A DNA stretch of 64,000 nucleotides from Eutreptiella sp. 'Long Island Sound 2002'. Taxonomy: Eukaryota; Euglenozoa; Euglenophyceae; Eutreptiales; Eutreptiaceae. The translations under genes and the position numbers were made by a program. Below are positions 1 to 11,815 of this stretch, one piece after another; positions within the stretch are counted from its first letter, which is position 1, and each line of letters starts with the position of its first letter. Location of the stretch: NCBI GenBank assembly GCA_964036045.1, contig OZ038397.1, positions 28,236,263 through 28,300,262 on the forward strand, read 5' to 3'. A model generated the notes under the pieces. It made no database searches. It was not told where the DNA came from and saw nothing but the letters and a program-made list of their open reading frames with translations.

Positions 1-1604
1 CTTCATGTGCACTCTTTTGGGTGAAATGGTGCTCCTTAGGAATGTGGGGCATAGATGTCAGGACCACACAGAAAATGACTTGGCCAAGCAACTGAATTCA
101 GAAACAGTTACAAAGTAGGACCACAATAAGTGGTAGAAACAATTGAGTATAGGGGTCTTGGGGTGGGAGACCACTAGGCTTAACCTCCAAGGCCTAAAGC
201 ATGTAATGCCTATTTTATTTCGGTATATCCTCCATGAAGGAAGGTACCTCCGCTCAGTTGAGTGGTAGGGGTGAACTTCATGGGGGGCTAGGGTCACAGC
301 CCTAGTTACTTTGAGAAAGTGTACTTTAGGCAACAAAAGAGAGATAAAAACACTTAAGTTTGTCTGAGCATCAACAAAAGGGTTTTAAGGGGGGCTTGGC
401 CTGGATCAAGCCCTCCAAGAAAGACATGGCAGTGACTTTTTCTTACTCCCCCCTGGAGTACTAGTTAGCTAAGCTAGTAGGACCAAGGAAAAAGGCTCAA
501 ATATTCCCAAAATTACCTCAGAAAATGCATTAAACTTACCAAAAACATCCTCATCACTTCATAGAAGCCTGTCACACTGTAGGTACCCTTGAAAAACAGT
601 GTAATGTACCGTGAATGATGTCCCTTCGATGGGGCATTCCTCAAAAGTCGCCGGCGTGCGACGAAAACGTTTGGAAAAAGTTTGGGGGTAGTGGGGTTTG
701 AACCCAGGACTCCCTCCCTAGAGCACATGTGCTTGCCCACTAGGGTACAGTCGAACGCTCTAATGCGGACGGCTATGGCTGTATAAACAGCGTTTTAGTA
801 AACATCCTGACCAAGGGCCAGGGCGGAGCAATACTCCCAATGGAGGACACAAATCCCCAGGAGCTGGAAACAATAGAAAATGTAACCAACAGGGAGTGAT
901 TCCTGCGGTCTAGCGGAAGCGGTTGCGATTTAGCAAGTGAAATCGTTAAAAATCGACGAAACCACGCGGGAAATCGTCATTTTTACACATAACTCAAAGT
1001 CGCAGACAAGCGCAAAGGAAGCGGACTTCAAAAACAGGGTTGCGCAAACGTAAACGGCTTTTTAAAAAGAAGGTATGAGCCGTAGTTTTTAAAGTTCTAA
1101 AGGAAATTTTTGCACAGTTGCATCAAAATTTTTATAAACTTCAGAGAAGAGTATTCAAATTCAACCCACACCACAGAGCAGGTCAACAACCCACCTCCCA
1201 CGCACCTCTCTTCACAGCTAAGTAAAGAAAGTGTTTGTTCGTGTGTGGCCGTAGCGTTAAAGTAGGGTTGCTTAAAACGCTTAGGCTTGTTTTGTGTTCG
1301 CTTTACTTTGGCTTTCACACGATGCATGGTGAGTGAGGTAGGTTAGCCCAGGAGGAGCTCACCTCCTGGTTGACTCAGTGTGGAATTGGTCTGCCTCCCT
1401 TCCCTGCGTGCACATGATGCATTAAAGGGTAGGCCACGCGAATCGCGCACGGTAAACCTTGTTTAGGTTACCCAGGGGCTCCTCGGTACATTCTTTCAGA
1501 GAACCTGAGGAGTATCTTAACGCTTGCTTGCTTGACAGGGGAGCTGATCACAAATCAGCGTGTTTGCGGACAGTGTATTATAGGTCACACTGACCAGCGT
1601 ATAA
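1..1604 (-). repeat. Partial LTR of family 2 (LTR2), left copy
   Basis: Bases 1-450 match 27271-27720 closely, and bases 160-1604 match 17054 to about 18752 with scattered substitutions. The right copy carries about 257 extra bases near 18060-18400. The repeat is assigned to the LTR of element 2 because the same sequence flanks that element on both sides in direct orientation. This copy is cut by the window edge on the left, so it probably belongs to another family-2 element outside the window. On the right it is interrupted at 1604 by element 1. No gene is seen; the short open frames here are not conserved between copies. Confidence 0.65.
690..756 (-). other. tRNA-like module (A-box/B-box) inside LTR2
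   Basis: Read on the minus strand, this stretch has an A-box-like sequence (TAGTGGGCAAG) and, 38 bases on, a B-box matching the tRNA consensus (GGTTCAAACCC). The acceptor stem does not pair and the anticodon arm is poor, so it is not a functional tRNA. The equivalent module in the other LTR2 copy is at 17590-17655, so it is a family feature. It could be a tRNA relic or an internal Pol III-type promoter. Confidence 0.35.
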
Positions 1605-4600
1605 TGACGCGTTCCCGTGGGGGGCCTGGCCACGGGACGCTGCGGTGACACGCACAAGCAAGCAGGCAGGCAAAGCACTGCGCTCACAGGGGCATCAATT
1701 ACGCTCGTGTCATGTGACAAAGCGTTTCAGGATCCTTGCCACTCTGAAACAAGGGAACAAAAGTATGTACAGCAACACATCAGGATATGTACACATGGGG
1801 TTAAGACTGGACTGGGGTAAGGGCATCACAGGACAATAGACACTCAGTTCCAACTCGTATCCCAATCCTAGGTCCGACCCTCTCAGTGGCTGGTGGGGGC
1901 AGGGGGCTCAAACACAACCCATGCCCTGCTCAGTCCGGACCCTGAAACCCTGCCAATAGGGGGGGTGTCCCGCCCAGCCACAGGTGAGTTCTTGGAAACC
2001 AAGAGGGCTCCAAGGTCAACGGACTGTAGCTCCCTATGCTCCCTTAACAGCAGGTCCCAACTCCTCTCTGAGCCAGAGATATGGCCCCGCCACTATCCCC
2101 TCGGAGTTGGTAGCTGAAAATGGGCTGTTTCAGCCCAAACTGAAATTAGCTCAAAAATCTCCAAAATTGACCCCTCGTCCGGACCCGCCAGAAGGTAGGG
2201 ACGAGGCAACTGACCCTATGCCCTTCGCGTACAAGCTCCTTGGAGCCCTCACCCAACCTGGTTCCCTCTGAGGTCCGGGCATCAGGGCACCACGGGTTCG
2301 TCAAGTGGGGTCATGATGCCAAAATCACCAAAATTGGCATCATTCTCACGCGTGGCTCGCCCGGCCAGGGCAAGGCCAATGACTCACAGGGTAGGAGGCA
2401 GGACCTAGGAGCTCTATCCGAGTGCACAACTTGAAATTAGGTCCGGGATCCTCATGGGCAAAGACATATGGGGCCGCCAAATGACCACACGCAGGGGGGA
2501 AATTGGGGTCCCAAAAGGGGGTCATTTTGGCTACTCAAAATGAGCCAAAATTCGGGGGTGCTCCCAATAGTATATCTCCACGCTGGCTTGGAGATCAGAT
2601 CTGCCATTCCATACAAGATCCACCAGGAGTCCAACAGAGACTCCCATGCTCTTGGCCCTCAAAGATCTCAATGCCACTCGGCGTGATGACAATCCCAATG
2701 GGGTCCACAAATGCCAAAATGGCAAAGTTGTCCACACTCACTTTGGGCTAGCACCCTAACAAAGGTTGCTCTGCTTCGCCCACGTGGTGTGTGAACCCCC
2801 GGGACCAATGTCCATAACAGCCACGTCATATATGGTCCATTGGTCCATGAGTCTGGCGTGCACGAGGTGGCTGAACATGGTGCACGGCGGGCAGAAAATG
2901 TGGAAAATTGCTCAAAATGGCCGAAAATGCGCACACTCATGGTTGGGGCAAATGAGGCACATGCCCGACTTGGATTGGAGTGTGCCATAGGATTGGTATC
3001 AAGTCATATGTGTCCAACATATCTTTTGGGCGTCACCCAACTCCTCTGGTTTTGGGAATGGCAGGGTCGCCAAGTGAGCCCATGATTTGGGATAGTCCCA
3101 AATCGCCAACATGGCGGCCACGGTATGCCAAGCCCAAGAGGAGTTATTCGCGGGGTCCAAGATATGTTGGGCGCCGAAGTATGTACCCTCATAACTTACT
3201 TGAGTCATGATGTCAATTGAGCGCAACGTTGAGATACACGGTCGCCACTTGACATCATGACGGGCACAAAGCAGCAATATTGGCGAAAAAACACCCAAAA
3301 GTGCCTTGAAAGGCGCACAAATATATTATAATATCTTCGGCATGGATTGAGTAATCAGCCAATCCTTCTAAACACAATGACTTGACACCAATGACCTCCG
3401 ATTCCACATATGTGCTCCACTTGGGGCGCTTTGAAAGGTCACGAGCGCTACTTCCCAAGTGGGCACAAGGAAATATGGAAAATTGCAAAACACACACCTT
3501 GCTCCCAACGCATCGCTTTGGGATCGCCACACAAGCTTCCCTCCACGAAGGTTAGGCTTGCAATTGATCGTGGGGAGTATAAGGAAGGGCCTCGTGCAAT
3601 ATGACGTCCATTGGTGGGTGCATCGCTCTTAGCCAAACCCGCCAAATGGGCACGCAATACAACACATGGCACATACCACATACTGCCCAAAAAGGTAGCT
3701 CCCCCCACGATATGTCATGCCCCTCCAAGGGCATAACTTTGTGTCAATCGCTCATGAGAACTCAAGGAAAGTCCCTATGCAACACCAACACTTGCGCGCT
3801 ACACTCGAAAGTTATCTTAACGCACGCAATATCATGGCCAAAGAGTTATAACGCAACCTCTACGCTCTTGACCATGATCCATTACGCTAGCGCGCACGTG
3901 TGGAGACACAAGGCGTATAAAGCTTCCCAAATTACGTCGGGAGTATTGTGAATACATCCCCTGTTTCCTTATTGTCATTCCTCGCAAGCGGCACGAGATA
4001 TGACCCTCACAAGTGCCCTCACGAATCAACTTTGTTTTGCCCATATCTCTAAGACAAATGGAAGGCAAGACAAAAGGAAAGTTGATTCGTGCATAGGGAA
4101 GCACGTAGGTCCACTCGAAAGAGGTCAAATCAAGTGCGGGGATGTCGAAGTCGAAAATCTGATTTCGACATCCTGAAAGATTCGGATTAAGGTTGCGAGT
4201 GTACAATGTGAAAATTGCAGATGCATCAATGCAATTCCTGAAGACTTTAGAGTCTTCGTCACGGATTGCGCTAAAATGTCTGTGAATAACAGTTAAACTG
4301 GCGGTTACGCTAAAGTCGCGAGCCAACGGCCAGCAGTCGAACAATTGATTATCAGAACGGAAGCGTGAAAATTTACGGAAACAATATGAAAATAAAAACC
4401 TGTTGATTCCTGATATTCTGATGTGTAAATCTCAGCGGGCGACGCATCGGTTGCCGATGCGGCCGCTAATAGCTGAAATGCCCAGATCTCTCACACCAAC
4501 ACGTCTTACCTACATCTGTTGTTAGGGTTAGGTTGCCGAATCGACGGCCGAAGGCGGTGCGGGGCAGATTGGCGTGAAATAGTAAGATACCGGCAAATGG

Positions 4601-4794
4601 CAGTTTGCTGTTACATGGCAACATGCCCCAAGTGGCCGGAATGCCGTCACGGGGGCTTTACGGCAAGGGACACGCTCCTGCCGGGCTCTCACCGGGCTTC
4701 ACCGGGCATCTTCCCCTCCGTACATGGGGTTAGTGGGCACACGGAGACCGGTTGTATACCCCACCATGGTCGTGGGGTTCTGGGTACCGCTTCA
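1605..4794 (-). repeat. Left (3') LTR of element 1 (LTR1); right end inferred
   Basis: Bases 1605-2722 are repeated in direct orientation at 15941-17055. The shared block starts with TGACGCG after unrelated flanks, which fits an LTR edge. The right copy breaks off at 17055, so the far end of the LTR cannot be read by comparison. I place it at 4794 because the sequence there ends in TTCA and is followed directly by a pyrimidine run, the complement of a polypurine tract for a minus-strand element. That gives an LTR of about 3.2 kb bounded by TG and CA. The start is well supported and the end is a guess. No coding sequence is seen inside. Confidence 0.5.
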
Positions 4795-4805
4795 CCCCCC
4801 TCCTT
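4795..4805 (-). other. Candidate polypurine tract of E1
   Basis: On the minus strand this is an AAGGAGGGGGG run directly before the proposed TG start of the 3' LTR. Position and composition fit the plus-strand primer of an LTR element. It was picked by eye, since the missing right LTR end prevents confirmation. Confidence 0.35.
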
Positions 4806-6268
4806 AGAGCAAACCCTGGGGGGGGGCTCGATAACACCCAAGCATGGCAGCGGGTACCCAGGACCATCCCCTGAAGGGGGGGGGGGGTGTCACATCCTCA
4901 CTTCAGGCTGATTCACAGGTTAGGCTGCCAAAATCCCACAGTAAGACAGGTACGGTGCTGTAGCTGTTAGTAACTGCAAGTACAGTATCAAGTATCAAGT
5001 CCCAGGTCCTGGCGGCGATTGTTCGGCATCCAAAGGACCCGTTAACCCATACCAGGCGCACCGGGTGCCGGCTGCGACGGTCACTACCACAGTGGCAGTG
5101 GCATACACGGCCAACATAGGCGTCACACGACGACCGAGGTGGTCCCACAGGTCGAAAGCGACCACAAGAATCCATCAGGCTACCCCAAGCTTCCCACAGC
5201 CCGCCGGCTGGGGGAGAGTCCCCACGGGTCCTTCCTCGGGCGCACCATGTCCATATCCACGACGCGAGTCCAGAGTGGTACAGCCGAGCGAGCTCCTCCT
5301 TAAGGGATCGGGCATCAAGGCCGTCTTTTCCCTCGCCCTATTACCACGAAGGCCATACATGAGGGAGTCCTCATGCACTGTGGGCGGAGGCGTCAACTCC
5401 TCGAACCACCAGTTTCCAAGGCAGACTGACCGAGGTCAGGAACACCGGAGTTCGCCACATGACTGCAAGTGCGTCTGCGAGTCGGTAGGCTCACACTGGG
5501 ACTGACAGTGGCGGACCGCTGGGAGTGCATTCAGGCAACTGGGCTTCCCGCCTGGCGCCATCAGGATCGTAGCACATTACAGTATCACGGGCACTCAAAC
5601 AGAAGAATCTGTACTTAGGTACTGGTCCAGGCTGGACCTCATGTAAAAGCATGTACACGGCGACTCAGGGCGCCTTCGTAGTCGATTCGTGTCCCTTCGG
5701 GGGGAAAAGCAGTCCCCATCTGGCGATGGACTGACAATACTTCACATACAGATGCACATATCCTGGGGAACAGAAAAGCAAGCAATAAGCGGGGTAAATA
5801 GGCGTGTAAACACACTCTGGATAGAGCGCCAAACCACGCCACGGTTAGGATAAGGCATATGCAGGAGGGTGGACAGGAAAACGCCTGAGTTCAGGCCATA
5901 TATAGTCTGCAGACACACGTCGACTGGTCTGGATTCCGCAAGTGCCATGGAACCAGACCACACACCAAAAAATCGCAATGCCGATGACAGCGGCATCCGT
6001 TGCGCAACGTCGTATGGGCTTCAAGGCCCTAAGAGCTCAGAAAATGTGAAGGTCAGTCGCCCTACCTGGTTTCCCAAGGATTCAGCAGGCGGGGAGTGAC
6101 GAATAGAAGTGGAAGAGAGGGGCCATCCTCCTCTGGATTCAGCAGGGGGGGGTATATGGCCACTCTGATGGCAGGTCACCGGAAGATGGAAGAGAGCAAG
6201 CAAGTATGGGACGATTTGTGGACCCCACAAGCGCTCAAAACGCATCAGAGGAGAGCTCAGGACACTGA
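4806..6268. other. E1 3' untranslated stretch, no gene seen
   Basis: This lies between the integrase stop and the proposed polypurine tract. It has several G-runs (4862-4886) and only short open frames with no recognisable domain on either strand. I see nothing else in it. Confidence 0.5.
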
Positions 6269-7700
6269 TCAGGCGCCCCTGGCTGCAATCGCCCGGGTGA
6301 GTGCTGCCAAGTCCGAGACATGGATCTCGGTCTTGTGCTTGCGGATGTACTCCATGAAGGGAGTATTGACCCGCGGCACGAACGAGGAGACGGGTTCCCA
6401 GGTGTCGTGGGACGGCCCATAGCCTCGCCAACGAACCTTGAACTCCAGGCCTCCGGGTGCCGAGGCGTTCGGACCCTGAGCCAGGATCTTCTCGACGATG
6501 TAGTCGTCCTGCTCAGCATAGTCGTCGTCCGAATCGGCCTCATGTGCGGCATAGCTCAGGGACACATGTTGGCCACGGAGGGCGGGTTCCCGCACACGGA
6601 GCTGACTCTCGTGGCGCTCCCGGAACTGCTCGTGACCCACCTTGATGCGGTAGGTGTCCTCACCAATCCTGCGGACCACCTCTCCGGGTGTGAACCAGGT
6701 TTTGGTGCGGTGGGTGCCCATGGGGTGGGGTCTGATCACCCACACCGGGTCTCCCACCCTGAACTTCTGCGCTGTCGAGCTCGGGGCGGACTTCTGACGC
6801 TCAGCATGCTCCTTCTCGAGCTGCTGGCGGATGTCACGCGCCGTTGCCTTTTGCCGCGCGAAGAATTCCTTGGCGTCCATCGCCATACCATCACCAGACA
6901 AGGGAAGTCCCCGACCCAGGGGGTCCCTGCCGAACAGAATCTGGTGAGGGGACAAACCACCCGGAGTGGGGGTGTCATGATGGGCCTTCAGAGCAGGCCA
7001 CATCTCCTCAAACCAGTTCCGACGTGGATTGGTGATGTGAATCTTGCGCAGCTTCTCGAACAGCTGCCGTCCAGCCACTTCAGCCCCGCTGTTAGACCGG
7101 CCGAGATAGGCGACGCTCTTGGCATGACGTATTCCCATGAGGGAACACATAGCCTTGAACCAGCCACCAGTAAACTGGGGCCCTCGGTCACTGCAAATGG
7201 TGCGGGGGATGTCAAAGACGGTCAGCCAATGACGAATCATCATGACTGCCACTTCCTTGGCAAGCAACCCCTTTTTGCGTGCCGGAACGGCTACTACGTA
7301 GCCGCTGTGGCGATCCACACAAAGGACCACACAGTCAAAGGTCTCCTTACCAATGTGCACTTCGGGCATGGAGAAGACGTCCATGGCCACGCTCTCCATG
7401 GGCTGGTCAGGAACCGGGGTCCATTGGGCTTCCCCCTTGACGTTCCGGTTATCGGGATTGCAGGCCTGACAGACCGAGCAACCCTTCCTGACCTTCTTGA
7501 TGGCGGTGTAGAGATTGATCTGGTCGATCTCAAACCGGCGCTGCATGTCCAGGGCTTGCTTCTTGACCCCTGGGTGCAGCATGTGGTGGTGCCAAGCCTC
7601 GCACAGCTCGAGCACCCGGGACTCCGGTACTAGCAGCTTACCATTCCGGTAGAGCTTGCCATCTTCCTCAGTCAGCCCCTTTGGCCACTTCTGCCCGTCA
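6269..7700 (-). pseudogene. E1 integrase with C-terminal chromodomain
   Basis: The C-terminal part of E1 Pol, which would insert the cDNA into host chromatin. The open frame carries an HHCC zinc-binding region near its start (H-H in the segment ending HPGVK, then CSVCQAC), followed by the catalytic D, D and E in the contexts MDVFS, CSDRGPQF and SGAEVAG. A chromodomain follows (from DDYIVEKI to about WEPVSSFV), of the type that in chromoviruses directs integration to marked heterochromatin. The frame is open from about 7695. The upstream RNase H frame ends in TGA at 7701, one base out of register, at a CCCC run. The two were therefore probably one polyprotein, split by a single-base indel. It would be translated only by frameshifting. 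Confidence 0.85.
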
Positions 7701-10700
7701 TCAGGGGTCGGTCACAGCCCTATGCTCGGCCGCAAAGGCCTCAGACTTGGCGTAGTCGTCGGTCCAGTCGTCCTGGAGGCAAGACTCAGGGAAGAGGTGC
7801 TTGTCGGACTCAGTTCCATCAGGGGCGAGTACTCTGACCGCTCTGCCCATCGTCGTTCCGAGGGGGGCATCCGCAGCCATGACGACGAAGCATTTAACAC
7901 CCTCCTTCTCCATCAGGCACTCCATTTCAATGATCCTCTTGGCTTCAGCGGTCTCAGCCTCATCGCCATGGGCAGAGATATCCGTCATGCCCTTGCTGGC
8001 GGGATAGGCCCACCTGCTGAGACAGTCCGCCACGGTGTTGTCCTTTCCGGGAGTATACACAACCGTGAGGTCGAACCTGGCCAAGGTGTCATGCCATCTT
8101 GCCCGTCGGGAGGCGGGACCTGAGGGGGTGTCCACGTGCTCTTTGTGCCACGACTGCAGACTCTGATGGTCGTTGCAGACGGTGACAGGATGGAGGGCTA
8201 TGTACCCAGCCCATTTCCTGAGACCCATGACGATGGCATACCCCTCTTTTTCTCGGGGCGTCCATGTCCGTCTCTGGCCTTCCGCCAGGACTCGGCTCCA
8301 GAAGGCCACGGGCACGTGCCTCCCATCGTCAAGCACTTGTTCCAACACAGCGCCAACGGCGTAGTCGGAAGCGTCGGTGCGCAGGACGAACCCTCGGTCG
8401 GGATCCACGAGGTGCAGACCCACTGCGGATGGCAGCGCCTGCTTCATCTCCTCAAAGGCACGGTCGGACTCAGCAGTCCAGACCAGAGCCTTCTTGGACC
8501 CCTTGTTGGTCTCCTCTCGGTTGCCCTTGAGCATGGTCGTCATGGGGGCTGCATACGCGGCATACATCTTGATACACCCCGAGTAGTAGTTCCAGAACCC
8601 CAGATACGCCCGTAGCTCAGAGACCGTTTTGGGCTTTTCCCAGTGCTCAATCGCAGCCACCTTGCCAGGTATGAGCTTTCGCTGCCCGTTCCCGACTATG
8701 TGGCTAGCGAAGACCACCTCGCTTACCGCAATGGTGGCCTTGTCACTGCTGCCCGTGAGTTTGTGCCGAGCCAGAAGGTCCAGCACTCGCGTGACGTCCC
8801 TCTCATGTGCCTCCAGGAGCTCCTCGTAGCTCATACTGGGGTCCCCGGACGCGATGATCACGTCGTCCACGAAGAGGTCCGCACAGTCACGCACCAGCTC
8901 AAGCAGGTTCTCCAGCATCCGCTGAAAAGCCGCATTGCCGTTGGTAACGCCCATGGGCATCACCTTCCACTGGAGCGGTCCAACTGGGGTGCTCATGGCT
9001 GTGCAGGCACGGGACTCCTCGGCGAGAGGCATCTGATGATAACCATGTTTCAGGTCAATCACCGTGAAGATCCTCCGCCGGTGTTGTTTTTGCAGCATGT
9101 CCTCAATGAGGGGCAGCGTATAGCTGTCGTGCTGCGTTTGGGCATTTAGGCCGCGGTAGTCGACCACGAGCCGCCACTCACCGGCCACCTTCTTGGGGAC
9201 GACGAAGCACGGAGAGGCCCATTCGGAGTGGCACGGCTCGAGCCAGCCTCTCTCGATGAAGTCACGGAGGATCTTCTCCATGGCCTCCTTCCTTTCGCCC
9301 CTCAGGGCAAACTCCCGGTGCCGATACACACGGGGGTCCTGCTTCAGTCGTATCTTGGCCTCGCCATACGGTCCACGCACCGCTGGGGGAAACACAGGCT
9401 TTCCGCTGAAGAAGGTATCACCATACTTCTGCTTCAGCCTGGCCCTCAATGCCTGGATCTTGGGACAATCATCGGACTCCGCCTTGGCTTTTCCGGGCAC
9501 CTGGACCACTGAACTTACTTGAGGGGTAGCGACCCCGCTCGGTTTCGGTTCAGGTGGTCTTCCCAGGTGGCCCAAAGGGCCATCTCTGGTCTTGCCTCGG
9601 AATAGGTCGCCGTAGGTGGGTGGGTTTCCGCCAACTGGCTCGTCCTGGCTGGACATGTAGTCCAGCACCCTCTGCACGAAGGTATTTGCATCATAGGAAC
9701 CGGAGACGATGGAGTCCACTTCCCACCAGGCTTTGTCCTGGCCCTTGCCCTCATGCTGGCTTCCCCAGTCGTGAAAGGGCTGATCCATATATCCCTGAAC
9801 CAGATCCAACTCCTCTTCAGTGAGGGGGTCTTCCCATTCTCCAATGTCAACAGGGGGAACCGCAAAGCATTGCCGCCATGGCTCCGCTATGATGCGGTTG
9901 ACACACACGAAATCCGTGGTATCGGCCTGTTCAAGGCCCCCATCCACATAGTGGAATTCTGTTGGCCATCTCTGGGGTGGCATGGGCTGTCCCTTAGCGT
10001 CCTGATAGACACTCTCTCCAGCCGGTAGGACAACCTTGTTTAAGGTCATGTTGGTCAATGAGACTACCCAATGTCGGGTACTTTCCTCCTCGGTGCATCC
10101 CATAGGAACGACCAGCACTGCCTTGGAGCGGTCCTTGCGAATCTTCGCTACCGCCCTTGGAATATCCCATCGAGGGCAATGGATCCACATCAAGCCCTGA
10201 TGCGGACCCCAGTGCTTCTTCCACGCGGAGTCCTGTGCGCTCCAGTACTTCTCACAAACCTGCACATGGGCGGAGGTTCCTGAAGAGAACGCATCCAGGG
10301 CCAGATCCGAAGCTCCCAGGTCCGCGACCACTCGGCTCGCCACTTCCGGCATTACGCCGTACTCCTGGTTTGCTGGCCCAGTTGGCTCAGTGTCCAGCGC
10401 GGCTACTTCGAGCTGATTGCGTTCCGGGTGGATCCATTGGCATTCCACATGGTGCTCAGGTGACGAAAGCCACGAGAGCTGGTCGTCCTGGTACAGGGTC
10501 ATGGAGGCCTGGGCCGGGAGGACGCCGGAGTCCGTCTCCATCATGAAGTCGTACCCAATGATCATGTCCCAGTCCATCTCGGCCTCGTAGAAGCGACCTT
10601 GCAGGAGAATCTCCTTGCCGAGGTCTGGGCGGCTCAGCTGACGATAGTTCACAAACTGCAGCCCGATGGCCGCTTCCTTCGTGCCTCCCACCATGTACTG

Positions 10701-10963
10701 GCCGTTCGCCACCTTCAGCCTGACAGGTTTCCGACTGTCGATCAAACACTCTGGCGGAAGTAGGCCAGCCTTGACCAAGCTGACCTGACCGCCCGTGTCG
10801 ACCAACACGTCGAAGACCTTCTCCACTTCCCCGCATAGGGCACGGACCTTAAGGTGCAACTGCCGCTCACGCCCAACTCGGCGCACGGCGTGCAAGCTCA
10901 GGATCTCCGGCCGTTCCAGAAGCTCAACAAGCGACTGGTGCAGGTTGTGGACAATGGGCTCAG
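7701..10963 (-). pseudogene. E1 protease - Dam-like - reverse transcriptase - RNase H
   Basis: Main Pol part of E1; the first usable start is near 10895 but the frame is open from the UAG at 10964. Counting from 10895: retroviral-type aspartic protease at about 1-140 with DTG at 33-35. A Dam-like segment follows at about 185-325, with the fold signature (A-V-L-V-V-P strand) kept but WIHCPRW where NPPF is expected. RT lies at about 485-720 with an FVDD active site at 675-678 (8862-8873). RNase H lies at about 832-965 with its TDAS motif and ends in a KDNTVAD-type tail. The frame stops at TGA 7701, one base out of register with the integrase. Upstream it is continuous with Gag except for two UAG codons. 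The Dam-like part is probably inactive. Confidence 0.85.
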
Positions 10964-11246
10964 GCTACCCATCTGCAGCATCCAGCTGCGGTCCGGGTGA
11001 TCCTCCGATACTCTCGAATAGATCTTGAAGTACATCAAACACATTCTTGGTCGCGAAGGATGGACGGGTGCAAGGGTTCGTGCCCTCACTTGCCCTCACC
11101 CCGCCACCGTGACTGGGTGCCGAACCGGGCCTTCCGCCCGCGGCAGTCCCTTTGTGCTTACCGACTCCCGATTGGGATGGTGTGGCGCTTTTCACGACAC
11201 CATCCTGCGACCGCCCTAGCTGGGGCCCTTGGCTGCAGGGGCTCCG
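10964..11246 (-). pseudogene. E1 Gag-Pol spacer between two UAG codons
   Basis: An open stretch of about 93 codons in the same frame as the Gag C-terminus upstream and the protease downstream, bounded by UAG codons at about 11247 and 10964. It is rich in Gly, Ser and Pro and then carries an acidic/hydrophobic segment (NVFDVLQDLFESIGG). No domain is recognised. Its conserved register suggests a linker in a Gag-Pol fusion made by amber readthrough, or a once continuous polyprotein with two CAG-to-TAG changes. The sequence alone does not decide between these. Confidence 0.5.
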
Positions 11247-11815
11247 CTAGGGGGCGTCGGTTGTGGTGGAAGTAGGGGTATTCTCCTCCGCATCAACCTC
11301 GTTGACACCCTTCTTCCTCCTATTCCTAGGCTTCTTGTCCTTGTCCTTGTTCTGGTCGTTCTGGTTGTTCTCCTTGTTCTTGTTGTCCGACCTGGGGACC
11401 CAGTTCCTCTTGATCTCCTGGATCTCCTTGGCTAACTCGGTCCCCACCGACATCAGGTTGGAGAGCTCGTCCTTGTCGATCTCCACTTTGGCCTCCCGGA
11501 TACCCGCGGGTGCACGCTTCTTCGACCCGTGCGCCTTCCTGTAGGCTTGGGTGTCAGCCTGGTGGGTGGGGCATGTTTGGTGGTCATGGTTGAAGCCTTT
11601 CTTCCTCCCATAACACACGAAACACCCCTGAGGGTGAGCTCGTATGAACTCCCCAAAGGACAGCGGAGGGTCGCCAATGCGGCGAGGGTCCCTCTTCTCC
11701 TTCTTCTTCCAACCCGGCTGCAGGGGCTTCCAGCTTCCCCGGTTGTTCCCCGCGCCCTTGTGGGCCACGAAGGCACAAACGGCCATCTCGGCGGGCTCAT
11801 GGTCATCGTCATCGT
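11247..11815 (-). pseudogene. E1 Gag C-terminus with Cys/His motif
   Basis: Continuation of Gag one base out of register from the long Gag frame. It begins with an acidic Asp run near 11800 and an AEMAVCAF segment. It carries a nucleocapsid-like cluster (CFVC, then His residues, then CPTH) that does not follow the usual CX2CX4HX4C spacing. A Lys/Asn/Asp-rich tail ends in UAG at 11247. Nucleic-acid binding is inferred from composition and position. The junction with the long Gag frame needs a -1 shift or a one-base indel between about 11815 and 11830. The long frame's own tail past this point looks like out-of-register translation. Confidence 0.65.

Noticed and set aside
2723-4500. Small open frames in the LTR1 region as host genes
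   Set aside because: They are short, on both strands, without domains, and lie within the proposed LTR.
6320-7633. 437-codon open frame on the plus strand opposite the E1 integrase
   Set aside because: It is the antisense shadow of a well-supported integrase and shows no domain of its own.
11453-11815. Last ~120 codons of the long E1 Gag frame as real protein
   Set aside because: The overlapping frame 11247-11815 has the Cys/His motif and continues towards protease; the long frame's tail is low-complexity and out of register.
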